Assembly (NCBI GenBank): GCA_036936605.1
Contig: JAUPFV010000002.1
Coordinates: 161,130,813-161,194,812 of the forward strand
From: Limnanthes douglasii subsp. nivea
Taxonomy: Eukaryota; Streptophyta; Magnoliopsida; Brassicales; Limnanthaceae
Reading direction: 5' to 3'
Length of the DNA stretch: 64,000 nt
Part shown: piece after piece, positions 46,961 through 57,900 of the stretch
How the letters are laid out: the number at the start of each line of letters is the position of its first letter
Numbering within the stretch: position 1 is the first letter of the stretch
The notes under the pieces: model-generated
The model's input: only the letters and a program-made list of their open reading frames with translations
Told to the model about the DNA's origin: nothing
Databases searched by the model: none
Program-made: the position numbers and the translations under genes

Positions 46961-47760
46961 TTTATACAATATTCCATCCAATACTATGTATTTGAAGGCT
47001 TTACTTCTCAATTTTTTAACCAATCGTGAATCATCTGGTAATGTTCCTTAAGTAAAAAAATTGAGAATGTCTAATCCCTAATCGCATCGGATTACATAAG
47101 ATGTAACAAAGAATTCCTATATACATTCACGTTGGTTAGATTGAGTAACAATTGAAGGATTTTATTGTAACAAAATCCAAGGATATTCTTCCTTGTAAGC
47201 GATATTTTCCAAAGAATCAGCGACCATGTTACTCCATCGACCAATATATTCCACAACAACATTGTCAAACAGAAGCATTAAATTTCGAAGTTCCCGAAGA
47301 TATAAAATCAAACGATCATTTCTTGCTTCGGCAAATCCAGATACCTGATTTCTTTTTTTTTTAGAATTTGTTTCCAAGCGTATTGAAGTTGCTCCATAAA
47401 TTTTTTCCAATCTTAAACCTGCCAAAGCAGCTTCATATTCAGCTTCATTGTTTGAAGCATGAAAACCTAATTTAATAGATTAAATCATTGTCTCTCCAGT
47501 TGGAGATATTAACTGAACCCTAGCACTGCACCTTGAAACACTAGATCCTCCATCTGTTCGGATAACCCACCTCGAATTTACTGGAGTATCCTCTTTGCTT
47601 TCTTCCTCATCTGATCGGCTCGAATGGAATTCAATAAAAAAATCTGAAAATACTTGCACCTTTATTGTTGTTTGAGGTGTAAACAAAATGTCATAGTCCC
47701 CCAACTCCACTAACCATTTAGTCATTCTCCCCAAAGTATCAGGTTGTTGTAAAACTCAGA
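46961..47760 (-). pseudogene. T7 RNase H region
   Basis: 47734-47480 reads RMTKWLVELGDYDILF, KVQVFSDFFIEFHSSRSDEEE and WVIRTDGGSSVSRCSARVQLISP (archaeal-like RNase H entry). 47425-47162 reads AGLRLEKIYGA, YLRELRNLMLLFDNVVVEYIGRWSNMVADSLENIA. This matches T10 57320-57840. The sequence before 47734 (MRPYFQAHVI-type) links to RT. Confidence 0.8.
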
Positions 47761-48395
47761 ATTCAATAACATGAGCTTGAAAATATGGACGCATCTTCCT
47801 AGCAGCAATCACCGGTGCTAATGCCAGTTTTTCTAATTTCATATATCTCTTTTCTGCTGCCACCAAACTTTTACTAATGTAGTACACCAGCTTCGGAATT
47901 CCTGAATCCTCACTAATTCATATTGTGCTTAGTTCAAAATCTGATACCGCGATGTACAAAAAGAGTTTCTCCCCATTTCGGGGCTTTGATAAAATTTCAG
48001 GTGATGACAACAAATTTTTAATGTTCGTGAATGCTACCTCACATTCCGATGTCCATTCAAACCAATTTGGTTTTCATAACACTTGAAATAAAGGAAAATA
48101 TTTGTCATAAAATCTAGAAATAAATCGATTAAGTGTTACTAACCTTCCTGTCAGAATTTGCATGTCTTTCATAGGTCGAGGTGAATTCATTGTTATCAAG
48201 GCTTTCAACTATTATGGGTCAGCTTCTATTCTTTTTTTACAGATGACAAAACCCAAAAAATTCCCCGATCGAACTCCGAAGTTGCACTTTTCAAGATTTA
48301 ACTTTAACCTAATTGCCCTTAAATTCAAAAAAACTTCCTCTAAATCATCAAGATGCACTTCATCCTTTGAACTTTTTACCACCATGTCATCCTTT
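47761..48395 (-). pseudogene. T7 reverse transcriptase, C-terminal part only
   Basis: On the minus strand it begins with DDMVVK (48390), the end of the YIDDMVVK active-site block, then HLDDLEEVFLNLRAIRLKLNLEKCNF-like thumb sequence with GKFLGF and an LTGRLVTLNRFISRF-like segment near 48130. The N-terminal half of RT, protease, gag and 5' LTR of T7 are absent; the sequence ends at the junction with T8. Confidence 0.75.
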
Positions 48396-48526
48396 GAATT
48401 TTAAATTTAGTTTTAAAATTGTCAGTAAAAGTTTTTCGATTTTACAAAATCTATAAATTTAGTTCATCGACTTTGCAAAATCTATAAATTTAAATTATAA
48501 AGTTAAATTTAACTATTTTTCTGTTC
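48396..48526. other. AT-rich junction between T7 and T8
   Basis: It contains a two-copy motif, CGATTTTACAAAATCTATAAATTTAGTTCA / CGACTTTGCAAAATC, with no coding content. It is filler between two head-to-head element ends. Confidence 0.5.
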
Positions 48527-48890
48527 TGATATGGAAGTAGGATTTTGAGGATTAAATTGTAAATAATATAAATTTAAAGATTAAGTTGCAAATAACATAA
48601 GTTCGGTTCTTAAATTATATACATTGTAAGTTTTAGAGAATATTTGTTATTATGAATAATTGTTAAGGACTAAAGAGAAATTTGTCATATTTTGTAACAG
48701 ATTTCACTTTTAAGGCTAAGTATTGGCTCTTCTATATTAAGGGCAAGGCTAACCTAATAAAGGGGTTGAACACTTTTTCTATTGAACTCATTTGTACTTA
48801 AACTTTCTCTCTCTAAAAACTCTTTAACTCGTTCTCTCTCTAGACTTCTCTTATAAAAAATTACTAAGGTGAAATATTAACTTATCAGAA
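48527..48890 (+). repeat. T8 5' LTR, 3'-truncated
   Basis: It starts TGATATGGAAGTAGG. Compared with the T7 LTR on the minus strand, it is collinear for about 350 bp (TAACATAAGTTCGGTTCTTAA, AACAGATTTCACTTTTAAGG, CTATTGAACTCATTTGTACT) up to ACTAAGGTGAAAT. The last 90 bp or so and the PBS are missing; gag sequence starts soon after. Confidence 0.75.
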
Positions 48891-50480
48891 GTAATGATCA
48901 ATGCAAGCAATCTAATGTGGAATCAGATGAATTAATTTTTAGAAAGAATAGTTGATTTGAACAATCAACTTGATCAAATGGAACAACAACTTTAGTCTGG
49001 TAGAGTACAATCCTATGTACAACGTGTAAATAAAAAGGAGTTGTAAGATCCATCCTATGAGTTTCACGATGCTCACTGAGCATGAAGTTATCGTAAAAAA
49101 ATACAGTTTCAGTCAGATAATGGATATCACTCTTCTAGAAAGGATAAGAAGGATAAACATCAATACATTCCAACCAATGCAAGTGGATCTTCTGAGTCAG
49201 ATTCTGAAGAAACATATCAAAACCATGAGGAAGAAAACCCAAATAAGCGAGAGAGAGAGAGAGAGAGAGAGAGTATACTCTATAAAGATGATGAGGCTGT
49301 ATATATAATGGATAATACATTGTTTGAAAGTAATACATTCAATTAATATATTAATCATCCAGATCAAATTTGTATGCAATTATGGAAATAACTGGGGCTA
49401 ATCAATACATGCAAGGAGTAGACTCAAGATCCTCTTTTTTTCATCTGAAATAAGACCGATACCTCTTCCGAGACGTTTTGACATTTCAAAGATAGATAAA
49501 TTTGATAGCACGCAAGATCCTGATGATTATATTGAATAATTCAAGAATTATATGATGAATTTTGAAGATGGTCATAGGTAAATGTGTAGAGCTTTCTCAT
49601 AAACTTTCAAAGGTCCGAATTTAAAATGGTACAATAGAAGGATTAAGGGTTCAATAGCCAACTTTGGGACTTTCTATACTGCTTTTCGAAGACATTTTGT
49701 GGGGAGCAAATAAATGCGAGCTTATGGTGATACCATAATTCAATGTAAGCAGGATGTAGGAGAGAAGTTGAAAGATTATAGTAGATGCTCTGTGTTAACA
49801 AATACAGAGTTGCAGGAGTGTGATGAACAAGTAGCGTGTGCAGCTTTTAGACAATGATTGCTTCGTGGTGATTTAGTGAACGAAATTATAAGGAGAATGA
49901 CGTTAAATTTTAGGGCTTTGATGGCTCAAGTTGAAGAACGGATTAAAGTGGACGAGTCAACGAGGGTTTAAATTTTATCCGATTCATCTCAAAGGAATTC
50001 ACGGCAAGACCCTATTTTTACTAGCCAAGGGTACCAATGCAGTACTTCGAAATCTCATATTGTAAGTACCATAATGATATGAGGCATGACACAACAAATT
50101 GTATAGCATCAAAAAAAAGATTCAAATTTTGATATAGAATGACAAGCTAACAACTTTTGTGAAAGGACAAAAGTATTGTCGGAATAATCTGAGTACATAT
50201 ACGCAACATGTTGTCAATGTGTTTTCAAAGCATGAGAATACATTAATTGATTCAAAGTTTGGGAAGCATGAGAGATTTGATGCATCATTTGAATACTTGG
50301 ACTCAAATTCATATTGAAGAATAATGGTGGTTGTAAATAAACTAGTGGTAGAAGGAAGGGTTTGTAGTTTATGCGAAGACTTTGAGTCCTTAACAATTTT
50401 TGGAGGATATGTTGTGGCTGGAAATACTAATAGCTATAGGAAAAGACACGTGATGAGTTTAGCAACTCAATTGAAACGAA
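48891..50480 (+). pseudogene. T8 gag, degenerate
   Basis: The N-terminal part has ERIVDLNNQLDQMEQQL. The core (49440-49970) reads PRPLPRRFDISKIDKFDSTQDPDDYIE, FKNYMMNFEDGHR, FKGPNLKWYNRRIKGSIANFGTFYTAFRRHFVGSK and IIQCKQDVGEKLKDYSR, LRGDLVNEIIRRMTLNFRALMAQVEERIKVDE, the same order as T10 gag. In-frame stops interrupt it. A (GA)n run (49249-49272) lies in the N-terminal region. Confidence 0.75.
49249..49272 (+). repeat. (GA)12 microsatellite
   Basis: Uninterrupted GA dinucleotides inside the T8 gag leader. Confidence 0.95.
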
Positions 50481-51145
50481 AAATGTCCACTCATTTGTAT
50501 TAGAAGAATGTTACACATTTCATTTTGTTTGATGACGATGATTTGAGGGGCATAACTGGTCCTCGTGAGGATGTCGTAGTGATCGGGGCGGAAATACTGA
50601 AATCTGATGAATAATCATCTACTAGCTGATCAAATGTGTTGTTTAAGTCAACATATGAAAGGATACACAATCCACCTATGATTCTCCAATCTGAGCGCAC
50701 TATAGTTGAGTTTACAAGGGTCACATCACAAGTCATCAGAGAGTTCGCAGGTGAATTTTTGTTAGGACGTGGTTATTTAAAAAAAAGAGTTCAAGTTTTT
50801 CTCGTGGTGGTGGATTGTGCGACCAACTACAATGCTATTTTTGGGAGATCATGGTTATCGAAAATGCACGTTGTAGCTTCAACGATCCATCAATGCTTGA
50901 AGTACGTTATCGAAGATCGTGTTAGAGTAGTTCGAAGTGATTAACAAATGACTAGAGAGTGCTACACGACTTCTCTGCACATTAGAAATACTATAGCTAG
51001 TGATTAAATAACAAAATAACAGTCAAGGGGGTTGTCATCAGATATTGATGGGGTGGATGATCCGAGGGGCACTCCGGGTTCATTAATAGCATATGAAAAT
51101 GTGGAAGAGTATGAGTTTCATGATGGAAGGATTTTGCGAATAGGG
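50481..51145 (+). pseudogene. T8 protease region
   Basis: It reads FILFDDDDLRGITGPREDVVVIGAEI, a damaged active-site area with two stops near 50612-50632 (SSTS and NVLFKSTYE remain of the GSSTNVLF block), then FAGEFLLGRGYLKKRVQVFLVVVDC and YNAIFGRSWLSKMHVVASTIHQCLKY. The catalytic Asp-Thr-Gly cannot be seen. Confidence 0.75.
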
Positions 51146-51860
51146 ACATTGTTGTGACCTACATTATATTACCAGTTGTTAAGGTACTTGTCCAAAAATT
51201 TAGAAGTTTTTGCTTGGAAAGTGGAAGATGCTGTCGGGGTTCCTTCCGATGTTATATGCAATAGCTTTGCTTTAAACCTAAACGTTAGACCTATTGGATG
51301 ATATTATTCCAAAGATGTAATAAGATTCTTTCTTTCATGGATATGTTCACATGATATGATCAAATTTAGATGAATCCCAAGGATCAGGAAAACACTACTT
51401 TAATAACTGATAAAGGATTGCACTATTATCAGTTTATATCTTTTGGTTTCAAGAATGCTGGAGTTGTGTATCAAAGATTAGTGAACAAGGTTTTTTTTTA
51501 ATTAGAAGGAATATGAAGTTTTATATTGATGATATGTTAGTCAAAAGGTCGGAAGATGACGAACACCTTCATGAGTTGGAATAAAATTTCTCGAATTCAA
51601 TAATTCTTCACTTAAAGTTAAATCAATAGAATTGTACCTTTGCTGTCAGCTTGGAAAATTTTCTTGGGGTATATAATAAGTGAAAAAAGAATGGAAGTTG
51701 ATCATGATCAGTTAAAGGCTTTGATATCAATAACCCATCATCAGTCGATTAAGGAGGTGCAAGTTATGACATGAAGGTTGACAGCTCTAAATAGATTTAT
51801 ATCTAGATGTTTTTATAAATGTGTTCTTTTTTCCAAGTTCTAAGATAATCAAATGAGTTT
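51146..51860 (+). pseudogene. T8 reverse transcriptase with internal deletion
   Basis: It starts FAWKVEDAVGVPSDVI, then jumps from YYSKDVI (51310) almost directly to a DAFSGYNQI-like trace and MNPKDQENTTLITDKGLHYYQFISFGFKNAGVVYQRLVNKV. The central fingers block (WRMCIDFTDLN) is deleted. FYIDDMLVKRSEDDEHLHELE (51518-51580) keeps YIDD. The thumb has FLGYIISEKRM and RLTALNRFISRC. Confidence 0.8.
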
Positions 51861-52715
51861 TCCTGGACACCGTAGAGTAAGGTGGCATTTTCCAAAATTA
51901 TAGAGCATTTATCATTGCCAAAAATCTTGTATAAACCTAAAGTAGGGTAGCAGTTATTTTTGTATGTTGTTGTACCGGATTATACAGTCATTGTTGTGAT
52001 GGTAATGTATGTAGATGTGTATCCTCACCCGATATATTATGTAAGTAATAGCTTACTTGCATCAGAGAAAAGATATTTGAAGCTCAAAAAATTGGTTTTA
52101 GTCTTGATTGTCCCTGCACGGAAATGGGCCCTTACTTTCACGCTCACTCGATTATTGTTCGAACAACATTGCTGGTAGGATGAATAAGTGGTCTATTAAA
52201 TTAAAGGTTTATAAAATTGATTTTTCTCCTTGAACGACTATTAAGGCTCACGTTTTAGCAGATTTTCTTATTGATTCCATTTGAGTCGTTCTAATGAAGA
52301 GAATGATGTGAGCACATCATCAAAAGCTTCAGATAGGGTGGTTTGAACTGATAGAGGTTCCAGTGCTTTGGGATCAAGTGTGAGAGTACAGTTAATTTCT
52401 CCTTTCGGAGAAGCCATGTATTAGGCCATACAGTTCAGATTCAGTGCGTCAAATAATGAAGCAGAGTATGAAACTGATTTAGCTGGGTTAAGGCTTGCAA
52501 GTATTTGTGGAGCAAAGGGGGTTCGATTACAAGAGAATTTACAACTTGTAGCAAACCACACGTTGGGAGTATCTGAGGCTAACAAAGAACAAGTTGTCAA
52601 ATATTTGAATGAGTTACAAGGGTCGACCCTTTTGTTTGATGAAATGATAGTTGAACACCATTATAGTTGCGGTGGATTATTTTTCAAAATAGGCTGAATT
52701 CGAACCATTATTTTT
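51861..52715 (+). pseudogene. T8 RNase H region joined to a scrap of integrase
   Basis: It reads YYVSNSLLASEKRYLKLKKLVL, FHAHSIIVRTTL, MNKWSIKLKVYKIDFSP, KAHVLADFLIDS and shifted traces of the second RNase H (SASNNEAEYE, ASICGAKGVRL, NHTLGVSEANKEQ). Near 52660 it passes to TIIVAVDYFSK-AEFEPL, part of the integrase core, so the zinc-finger part is deleted. Coding ends at 52715. Confidence 0.72.
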
Positions 52716-53170
52716 CATCTATACCAATTTTATTAAGTGACCATTACCCCTCGGGCTCAGTGTGGTCCCTTACGTAGATTTATATGCTTATTGAAATAAT
52801 CATTTTAATTATTTTTAAATCTATGAGTCATGGCTTTGTGTGGACCATTACATAGCTATGGTGGCATGATTTTTAACATTTTTAATAGTTTGTATCATTA
52901 GCCGGCCCCGTGCAAAATTTATTGATGTTGAAATATTCTCGTAGGACAATTAGTCATATCTATTGATATATTGATCTCGCTATGGTGATTATAACTAAAC
53001 ATATGATTCAAACTATTTAATATAGAGATGAACAAATAATATTTTGGCATTGGAACATTTCATTAAGTCATTGACTTACAATATGCCTCGTTAAAAAACC
53101 CTTAAGCGCCACCAAAAAGGAAAACAAAATATACAACCACTCTACATGGCGTGGTGATACAATTTTAAAC
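52716..53170 (-). other. Downstream end of T9, split from its integrase by T10
   Basis: On the minus strand 53050-53165 has the post-integrase block seen after T10 and T3 integrase (CTTTTTGGTGGCGCTTAAGGGTTTTTTAACGAGGC against ACCCTAGTGGCGCGGGGAGGTTTTAATGAGGT). The matching integrase end lies at 63491 onward, on the other side of T10. Two motifs, CTC-GTGTGG-CC-TTACGTAG and GGCTTTGTGTGGACCATTACATAG, repeat at 52756 and 52831. The outer part is unassigned. Confidence 0.6.
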
Positions 53171-53557
53171 TGATGAGTCCAGAATTATTCACCACTGCTC
53201 ACTGATAAAACCGAAGAGGGGTAATTCAGACAATAGATACCCACTGAACTATCCGGACAGGATAAAAAGTACTAAAACACTAAACACCTTTTTACTAAGC
53301 TAAGTGCTAATCTACTTAAAAAACTAATGGGTCTTTAAACACGACCCGGTTTTGCGACTTGACCCGAAAGCCCATTGGTCCATAATTAAAGGTATAAATA
53401 CCCAACTACTTTCATTCATGAGGGGGATGAACATTTAATACAACCAGGCAGCTCAAATCTCTCACTACAAAACACCCAAACACCCAAACATTCAATACCC
53501 TTGAAATTCCCCAAAAAACCTGACGAAATTACCCTCAGTCAAAAATAATCCACACCA
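53171..53557 (+). repeat. T10 5' LTR
   Basis: Start TGATGAGTCCAGAAT, end AATAATCCACACCA. It has TATAAATA at 53393-53400, and (A/C)CCAAACA repeats near 53480. It is followed by AA and the PBS. Confidence 0.93.
53393..53400 (+). promoter_or_regulatory. T10 LTR TATA box
   Basis: TATAAATA within GGTATAAATACCC is conserved in all LTRs of this type here (T5, T6, solo LTRs), and is the likely promoter for the gag-pol transcript. Confidence 0.65.
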
Positions 53558-53559
53558 AA

Positions 53560-53577
53560 TTGGCGACCATAATGGGA
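53560..53577 (+). other. T10 primer binding site
   Basis: TTGGCGACCATAATGGGA begins after AA following the LTR. The priming tRNA was not identified by eye. Confidence 0.75.
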
Positions 53578-53587
53578 GAAGAAGGTG

Positions 53588-55120
53588 CCTGAATCTAGCA
53601 TTCAAAACCAGCAAGAAAAATCAGTTCGGATGAATCCGGACGAGCAAGTAGTGTTACCGCCTTTGATAGAAGTGGTGGGCAAGAACGAGACAGACTGAAA
53701 GCTGAAATAGAATCCTTGAGAGCTGCTAAAAAGGCGGAGTTAGGCTTGAAATAAAAATCGAAAGTGTCAGCCATTCAACACACTGACAATCAAAAGGAGA
53801 ATGACCCATCAGCAAAAACTCATTTGAGTGCTAAAAAGACCCATGTCAGTTCCAAAAAGTTTCACCGGTCTAAACCGGTGGAGAGCTCAGATTCTGAGTC
53901 CTCTAGTAGCTCCTTGAATGAGGATGAACTTGAGGAGTCCCTGTCATCCAGTAGTGATGAGGGCAGATCCAAGAAAAAGAAAAAGTTGGTTAAAAAGTAT
54001 TCAAGAAAGAGGGACAGGCATGGAAGGTTGAAAAGGCATCTAGGAAAATGGTCATCTCACAGCCATAGCCGGAGGCATGTAGATCAGCTGCTGATGGATC
54101 TCTTTGCTTTCCATGATGAGCCATGTATTTTTGCAACACCTAATGAAGACACTGTCTTTAGTCGTGGCCGAAATTGGAGACAATTTCCATTGTCCTCCAA
54201 AATACTGTTCGGAAACCTTCCTAAGAGGTTTGACAATACTAAGATGGAAAAGTATGATGGGAGCAAGAACCCAGATAATCATCTGGAACAGTTTAAAAAA
54301 TTTATGATGAATTTTGACAATGATGACAAGTTGCTCTGCAGATCCTTCTCTCAATCTTTTACGGGGAGCGCTCTGAAATGGTACAATAGCCTACCACAAG
54401 GGTGCATCATGAACTTTGATACGTTCTGGGTGGCCTTACGGAGGCAGATTCTTAGAAGTAAAGAGGTGAAGGCCAATGGAGACGCTATTATCCATTGTGT
54501 CCAAGAGCCAAATGAATCATTAAAAGACTATATAAGTTGGTTCGTGAACACAAAGAATGGGTTAGCTGATTGCTTTGAACAAGTAGCAATAGCTTCTCTG
54601 AGACAGGGCTTGAACCCTGTGAACTTGGCCGATTCGATAACCATGAAGAAGGTCATGACGTGGGGCGGTTTACTGAACCAGGTGGGAAAGCAAATCAATG
54701 TAGATGAAACGAAAAAGACTAGGGTGCACAGGCAAGTGAAACATGCCCCAGCTGCACCAAACTAGAATCAGTTCGGATACAAGGCCAAGGAAGCCGGATA
54801 GGGTCCCAACAGGGCCAAGGCTCAATCTCACCCAGCTCTAGCTCAGAGCCAGCAGTCTAGAAATAAACGAGGACCTTGGGTCCAACCGGAGTGGTTTGCC
54901 GATGTTAAAAGAGAATGTGGCAACTATCTATGACAAAACAAAAGATGAGGTGCATTTTAAGAAGCCGACAACGCTTCATTCTCTTAGGGAAAGTCGTAAT
55001 ACTTGTTTCCATCAATATCATCATGATATTAGCCATTACACAGAATATTGCATTTCTTTGAAACAATGCTCAAGAGAAGAAGTGAGAATATGCATAATAA
55101 TGCTCATTGGGCCGGTCTAA
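53588..55120 (+). pseudogene. T10 gag
   Basis: The original start is lost: the T3 ATG (15396) aligns with AAG near 53585, and two stops precede the long frame 53764-54765 (333 codons). That frame has a Ser-rich acidic stretch (SSDSESSSSSLNEDELEE), a basic patch (RSKKKKKLVKKYSRKRDR), then the capsid-type domain (about residues 150-300: KRFDNTKMEKYDGSKNPDNHLEQ, FTGSALKWYNSLP, FWVALRRQILRSKE, IIHCVQEPNESLKDYISWF, SLRQGLNPVNLADSI). After stops at 54766 and later, RGPWVQPEWFADVKREC and CFHQYHHDISHYTEYC (about 55004) give a zinc-knuckle-like end. Confidence 0.88.
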
Positions 55121-55920
55121 CAAATAATGCGGGGACACCGACTCCAGATGGGGCCATGGTGATTATTGAAAGATTTGATGTAGAATCAGGGTATTTGGAT
55201 CCTGATCTAGCCTGGAATAAGGTGGGTGTTATAACAGAGCACACCAAGATGGTTTCTGGGCTCATAAGCTTTTTTGAGTCACTTACAATATTCGGGGAAG
55301 ACACAATGACTGCACCCACTCCTTCTTCAAGAAAGAGGCATGTTCACACTCTAGCTACTCAGTTAGAGGGAGTCATGTCCTCATATCAATCCTAAATTCC
55401 TTTTCCCTTCATTGTTTTTGATGAAGATGACTTGAGGGACATAGATGGTCCTCATGAAGATGTTGTGGTGATAAGAACATCAATTGGGGGCAATGACATT
55501 AGGCAAATTTTGGTTGACACTGGAAGCTCAGCCAACATCCTCTTTTTAAGTTCCTATAAACAGATGAAGAATCCGGTAGTGATTCAGCGTTCGAACATAT
55601 CCATTGTAGGTTTTACTGGAAGCTCTGCGGACGTGGTCGAGGAGTTTGAGGAGGAGGTTTTGTTGGGCAAGGGCCCTTTCAAGAAAATGGTCAGGGTACT
55701 TTTCGTTGTGGTAGATTGTCCCACATGTTACAATGCGATCTTGGGAAGGTCTTGGCTCTCCAGGATGCATGATGTGGCATCAACAGTTCACCAATGTTTA
55801 AAATATGATGTTCAAGGAAAAGTGGGAGTTGTCCGGAGTAGCCAAAAGATAGCAAGGGAATGTTATGCAACTGCGCTTGCCCCTAAAACTCTGGGGGCAG
55901 TCCGGGTAAACGAAGGTTAG
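55121..55920 (+). pseudogene. T10 aspartic protease
   Basis: It reads MVIIERFDVESGYLDPDLAWNKVGVIT, LISFFESLTIFGEDTMTAP, one stop near 55393, then FIVFDEDDLRDIDGPHEDVVVI and RQILVDTGSSANILFLSSYKQM. The catalytic Asp is at 55516-55518. The C-terminal EEEVLLGKGPFKKMVRVLFVVVDCPTCYNAILGRSWLSRMHDVAST follows. The active site looks intact, unlike T3. Confidence 0.85.
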
Positions 55921-56860
55921 CAGTTGGTGGGGCCCTATGGGGTGAGGGTGAAATTGATGACCCCAGATAGACCCCTGGTGTTTTGATTCCAATTGAAGAG
56001 GTTGAAACCCACTCTCTAGCTGAAGGAATAAATGTCAAAGTTGGATCTAAGATGACATCAGAATGAAAAAGCAAAGTGTTGTCCTTTTTGGCAAACCACC
56101 AACTTGTTTTTGCTTGGTGTAATGCTCATGTAATCGGAGTGCCTGCAAATGTTATATCACACCAATTATCCATCCGGAAGGATGTAGCACTTGTTGTACA
56201 AAAAAGAAGAGCCTTCTTTAAAGAAAAAGCTGATCTCATAGTTCAAGAAGTTGATCGGCTCACCAAAATAGGGCACATAAAGGAATCTCAATATCCTTTA
56301 TGGACAGCCAATCCAGTATTAGTGAAAAAAGAAAAATGGGAAATTGCGAATGTGTATTGACTTTACAGACCTCAATAGGGTTTTCCCAAAAGATCTGTAT
56401 CCAGTCCCCCAAATAGATCAATTGGTAGACTCCACATCTGGGAACAAGTTGTTGTCCTTCATGGATGCTTTCTCCGGTTATAATCAGATACAAGTGGATC
56501 CGAAGGACCAGGAACACAGTACTTTTGTTACAGATATGGGCCTCCATTGTTACAAGGTGAGGCCTTTTGGGTTGAATAATGTTGGGACTACCTATGAGAG
56601 GTTGGTGAATAAAGCGTTCACTGATCAATTTGGGAGAAATATGGAAGTATATATTGATGACATGATGGTAAAGAGTGTGGAAGAAGAATTACACTTGGCA
56701 GATCTTCAAGAAATTTTTACCAACTTGGTAAAAGTTAATTTAGAGTTAAATCTAGAAAAATGTGTTTTCAGAGTACAGTCCGGGAAGTTTTTGGGGTATG
56801 TGATAAGTGAGAAAGGGATACAGCCTGATCCAGACCAGCTTAATGCCTTATTATAGTGCA
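55921..56860 (+). pseudogene. T10 reverse transcriptase
   Basis: The first frame (56076-56360) reads HQLVFAWCNAHVIGVPANVISHQLSI and IKESQYPLWTANPVLVKK. A one-base loss near 56330 shifts to 56344-56856, with MCIDFTDLNRVFPKDLYPVPQID, SFMDAFSGYNQIQVDPKDQEHSTFVTD, RPFGLNNVGTTYERL and VYIDDMMVK. YIDD is at 56650-56661 and intact. GKFLGYVISEKGIQPDPDQLNALL ends the palm/thumb; a stop lies at 56854. Confidence 0.9.
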
Positions 56861-57900
56861 AAAATTGACAGGAAGGTTGGCTGCTCTAAATCGTTTTATC
56901 TCAAGGTCTTCGGATAGGTGTGCCCTATTTTTACAGCCTTTAAAGGGTGCTAAAGACTTTAACTGGTCTTCATTGTGCGACCAAGCATTCAATGAAATAA
57001 AAAAAATCATTTATCTTCCCCCAAGACTCTCTACAAACCTATTGATTGAGAGACATTATACATATATTTAGCAGTGTCCGAATGGGTTATAAGTGGGGTA
57101 CTAGTATAGGAGGTGGACAATTATCCTCGTCCGGTGTACTACATCAGCAAGAGCCTGATGGATGCTGAAAAAAAGGTACTTAAAACTTGAAAAACTAGCA
57201 CTAGCTTTGGTGATTGCTGCCAGGAAAATGAGGCCCTATTTTCAGTCTCATTCTATTGTCGTCCGAACGTCTTTTCCTTTGAAAAATGCTCTTCAGAAGG
57301 CACATATATCAAGCAGGATGACCAAGTGGTCAGTAGAATTGGGTGATTATGATATTAATTTCGCCCCTCGGAGTGCAATCAAAGCTCAATCTGTTGTTGA
57401 TTTCTTGGTTGAATTCCATTCGGACAGAAGTACTAAGCAAGCTCCAGATGAAAAAACTAAAAAGGTATGGGTTGTCCGAACAGATGGTGGTTCAAATACC
57501 ATGGGTTGTGGTGCTGGGATATGTTTAACCTCTCCATATGGCGATAAGTTATACCAGGCTATATGTTTTGCTTTTAGGGCTTCTAACAATGAGTCATAGT
57601 ATGAAGCTGCTATAGCTAGTTTGAAATTAGCCTTTCTATGTGGGGCTAAAAGAGTCAGGTTAATGAGTGATTCTCAACTTCTTGTCCATCATGCCCAAGG
57701 TCAATCTGAGGCAAAGAAGGAGCAGTTGATTAAGTACTTGTTCATCTTTAAAGAAGTAGCAGCCAACTTAAAAAATGTTAGCTATGAGCACATACCCAGA
57801 TCAGAGAACACACTAGCAGACTCCTTGGCAACCATAGCATACTTTGAGTCCTACCCATGGATTCATGTGCAAGAATGCCCATCCATTCAACCCAATCAGG
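56856..57900 (+). pseudogene. T10 RNase H region (RT connection plus second RNase H)
   Basis: LTGRLAALNRFISRSSDRCALFLQPLKGAKDFNW (56865-56960) is followed by a damaged first RNase H (YIFSSVRMGYKWGTS-type shifted frames near 57060-57140), LKKRYLKLEKLALALVIAARKMRPYFQSHSIVV and MTKWSVELGDYDINFAP. Then a second RNase H starts at WVVRTDGGSNTMGCGAG (Asp near 57483) with ASNNES-YEAAIA, VRLMSDSQLLVHHAQGQSEAKKEQL and SENTLADSLATIAYFES. This second domain corresponds to the archaeal-like RNase H described for Tat elements. Confidence 0.85.

Noticed and set aside
53170..53215. CTGATGAG at LTR starts, resembling the hammerhead ribozyme core used by plant retrozymes
   Set aside because: No stem II followed by GAAA and no third helix could be found at any copy (53171, 63109, 28852, 18013, 6890). 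The motif is explained by the LTR terminus TGATGAG.
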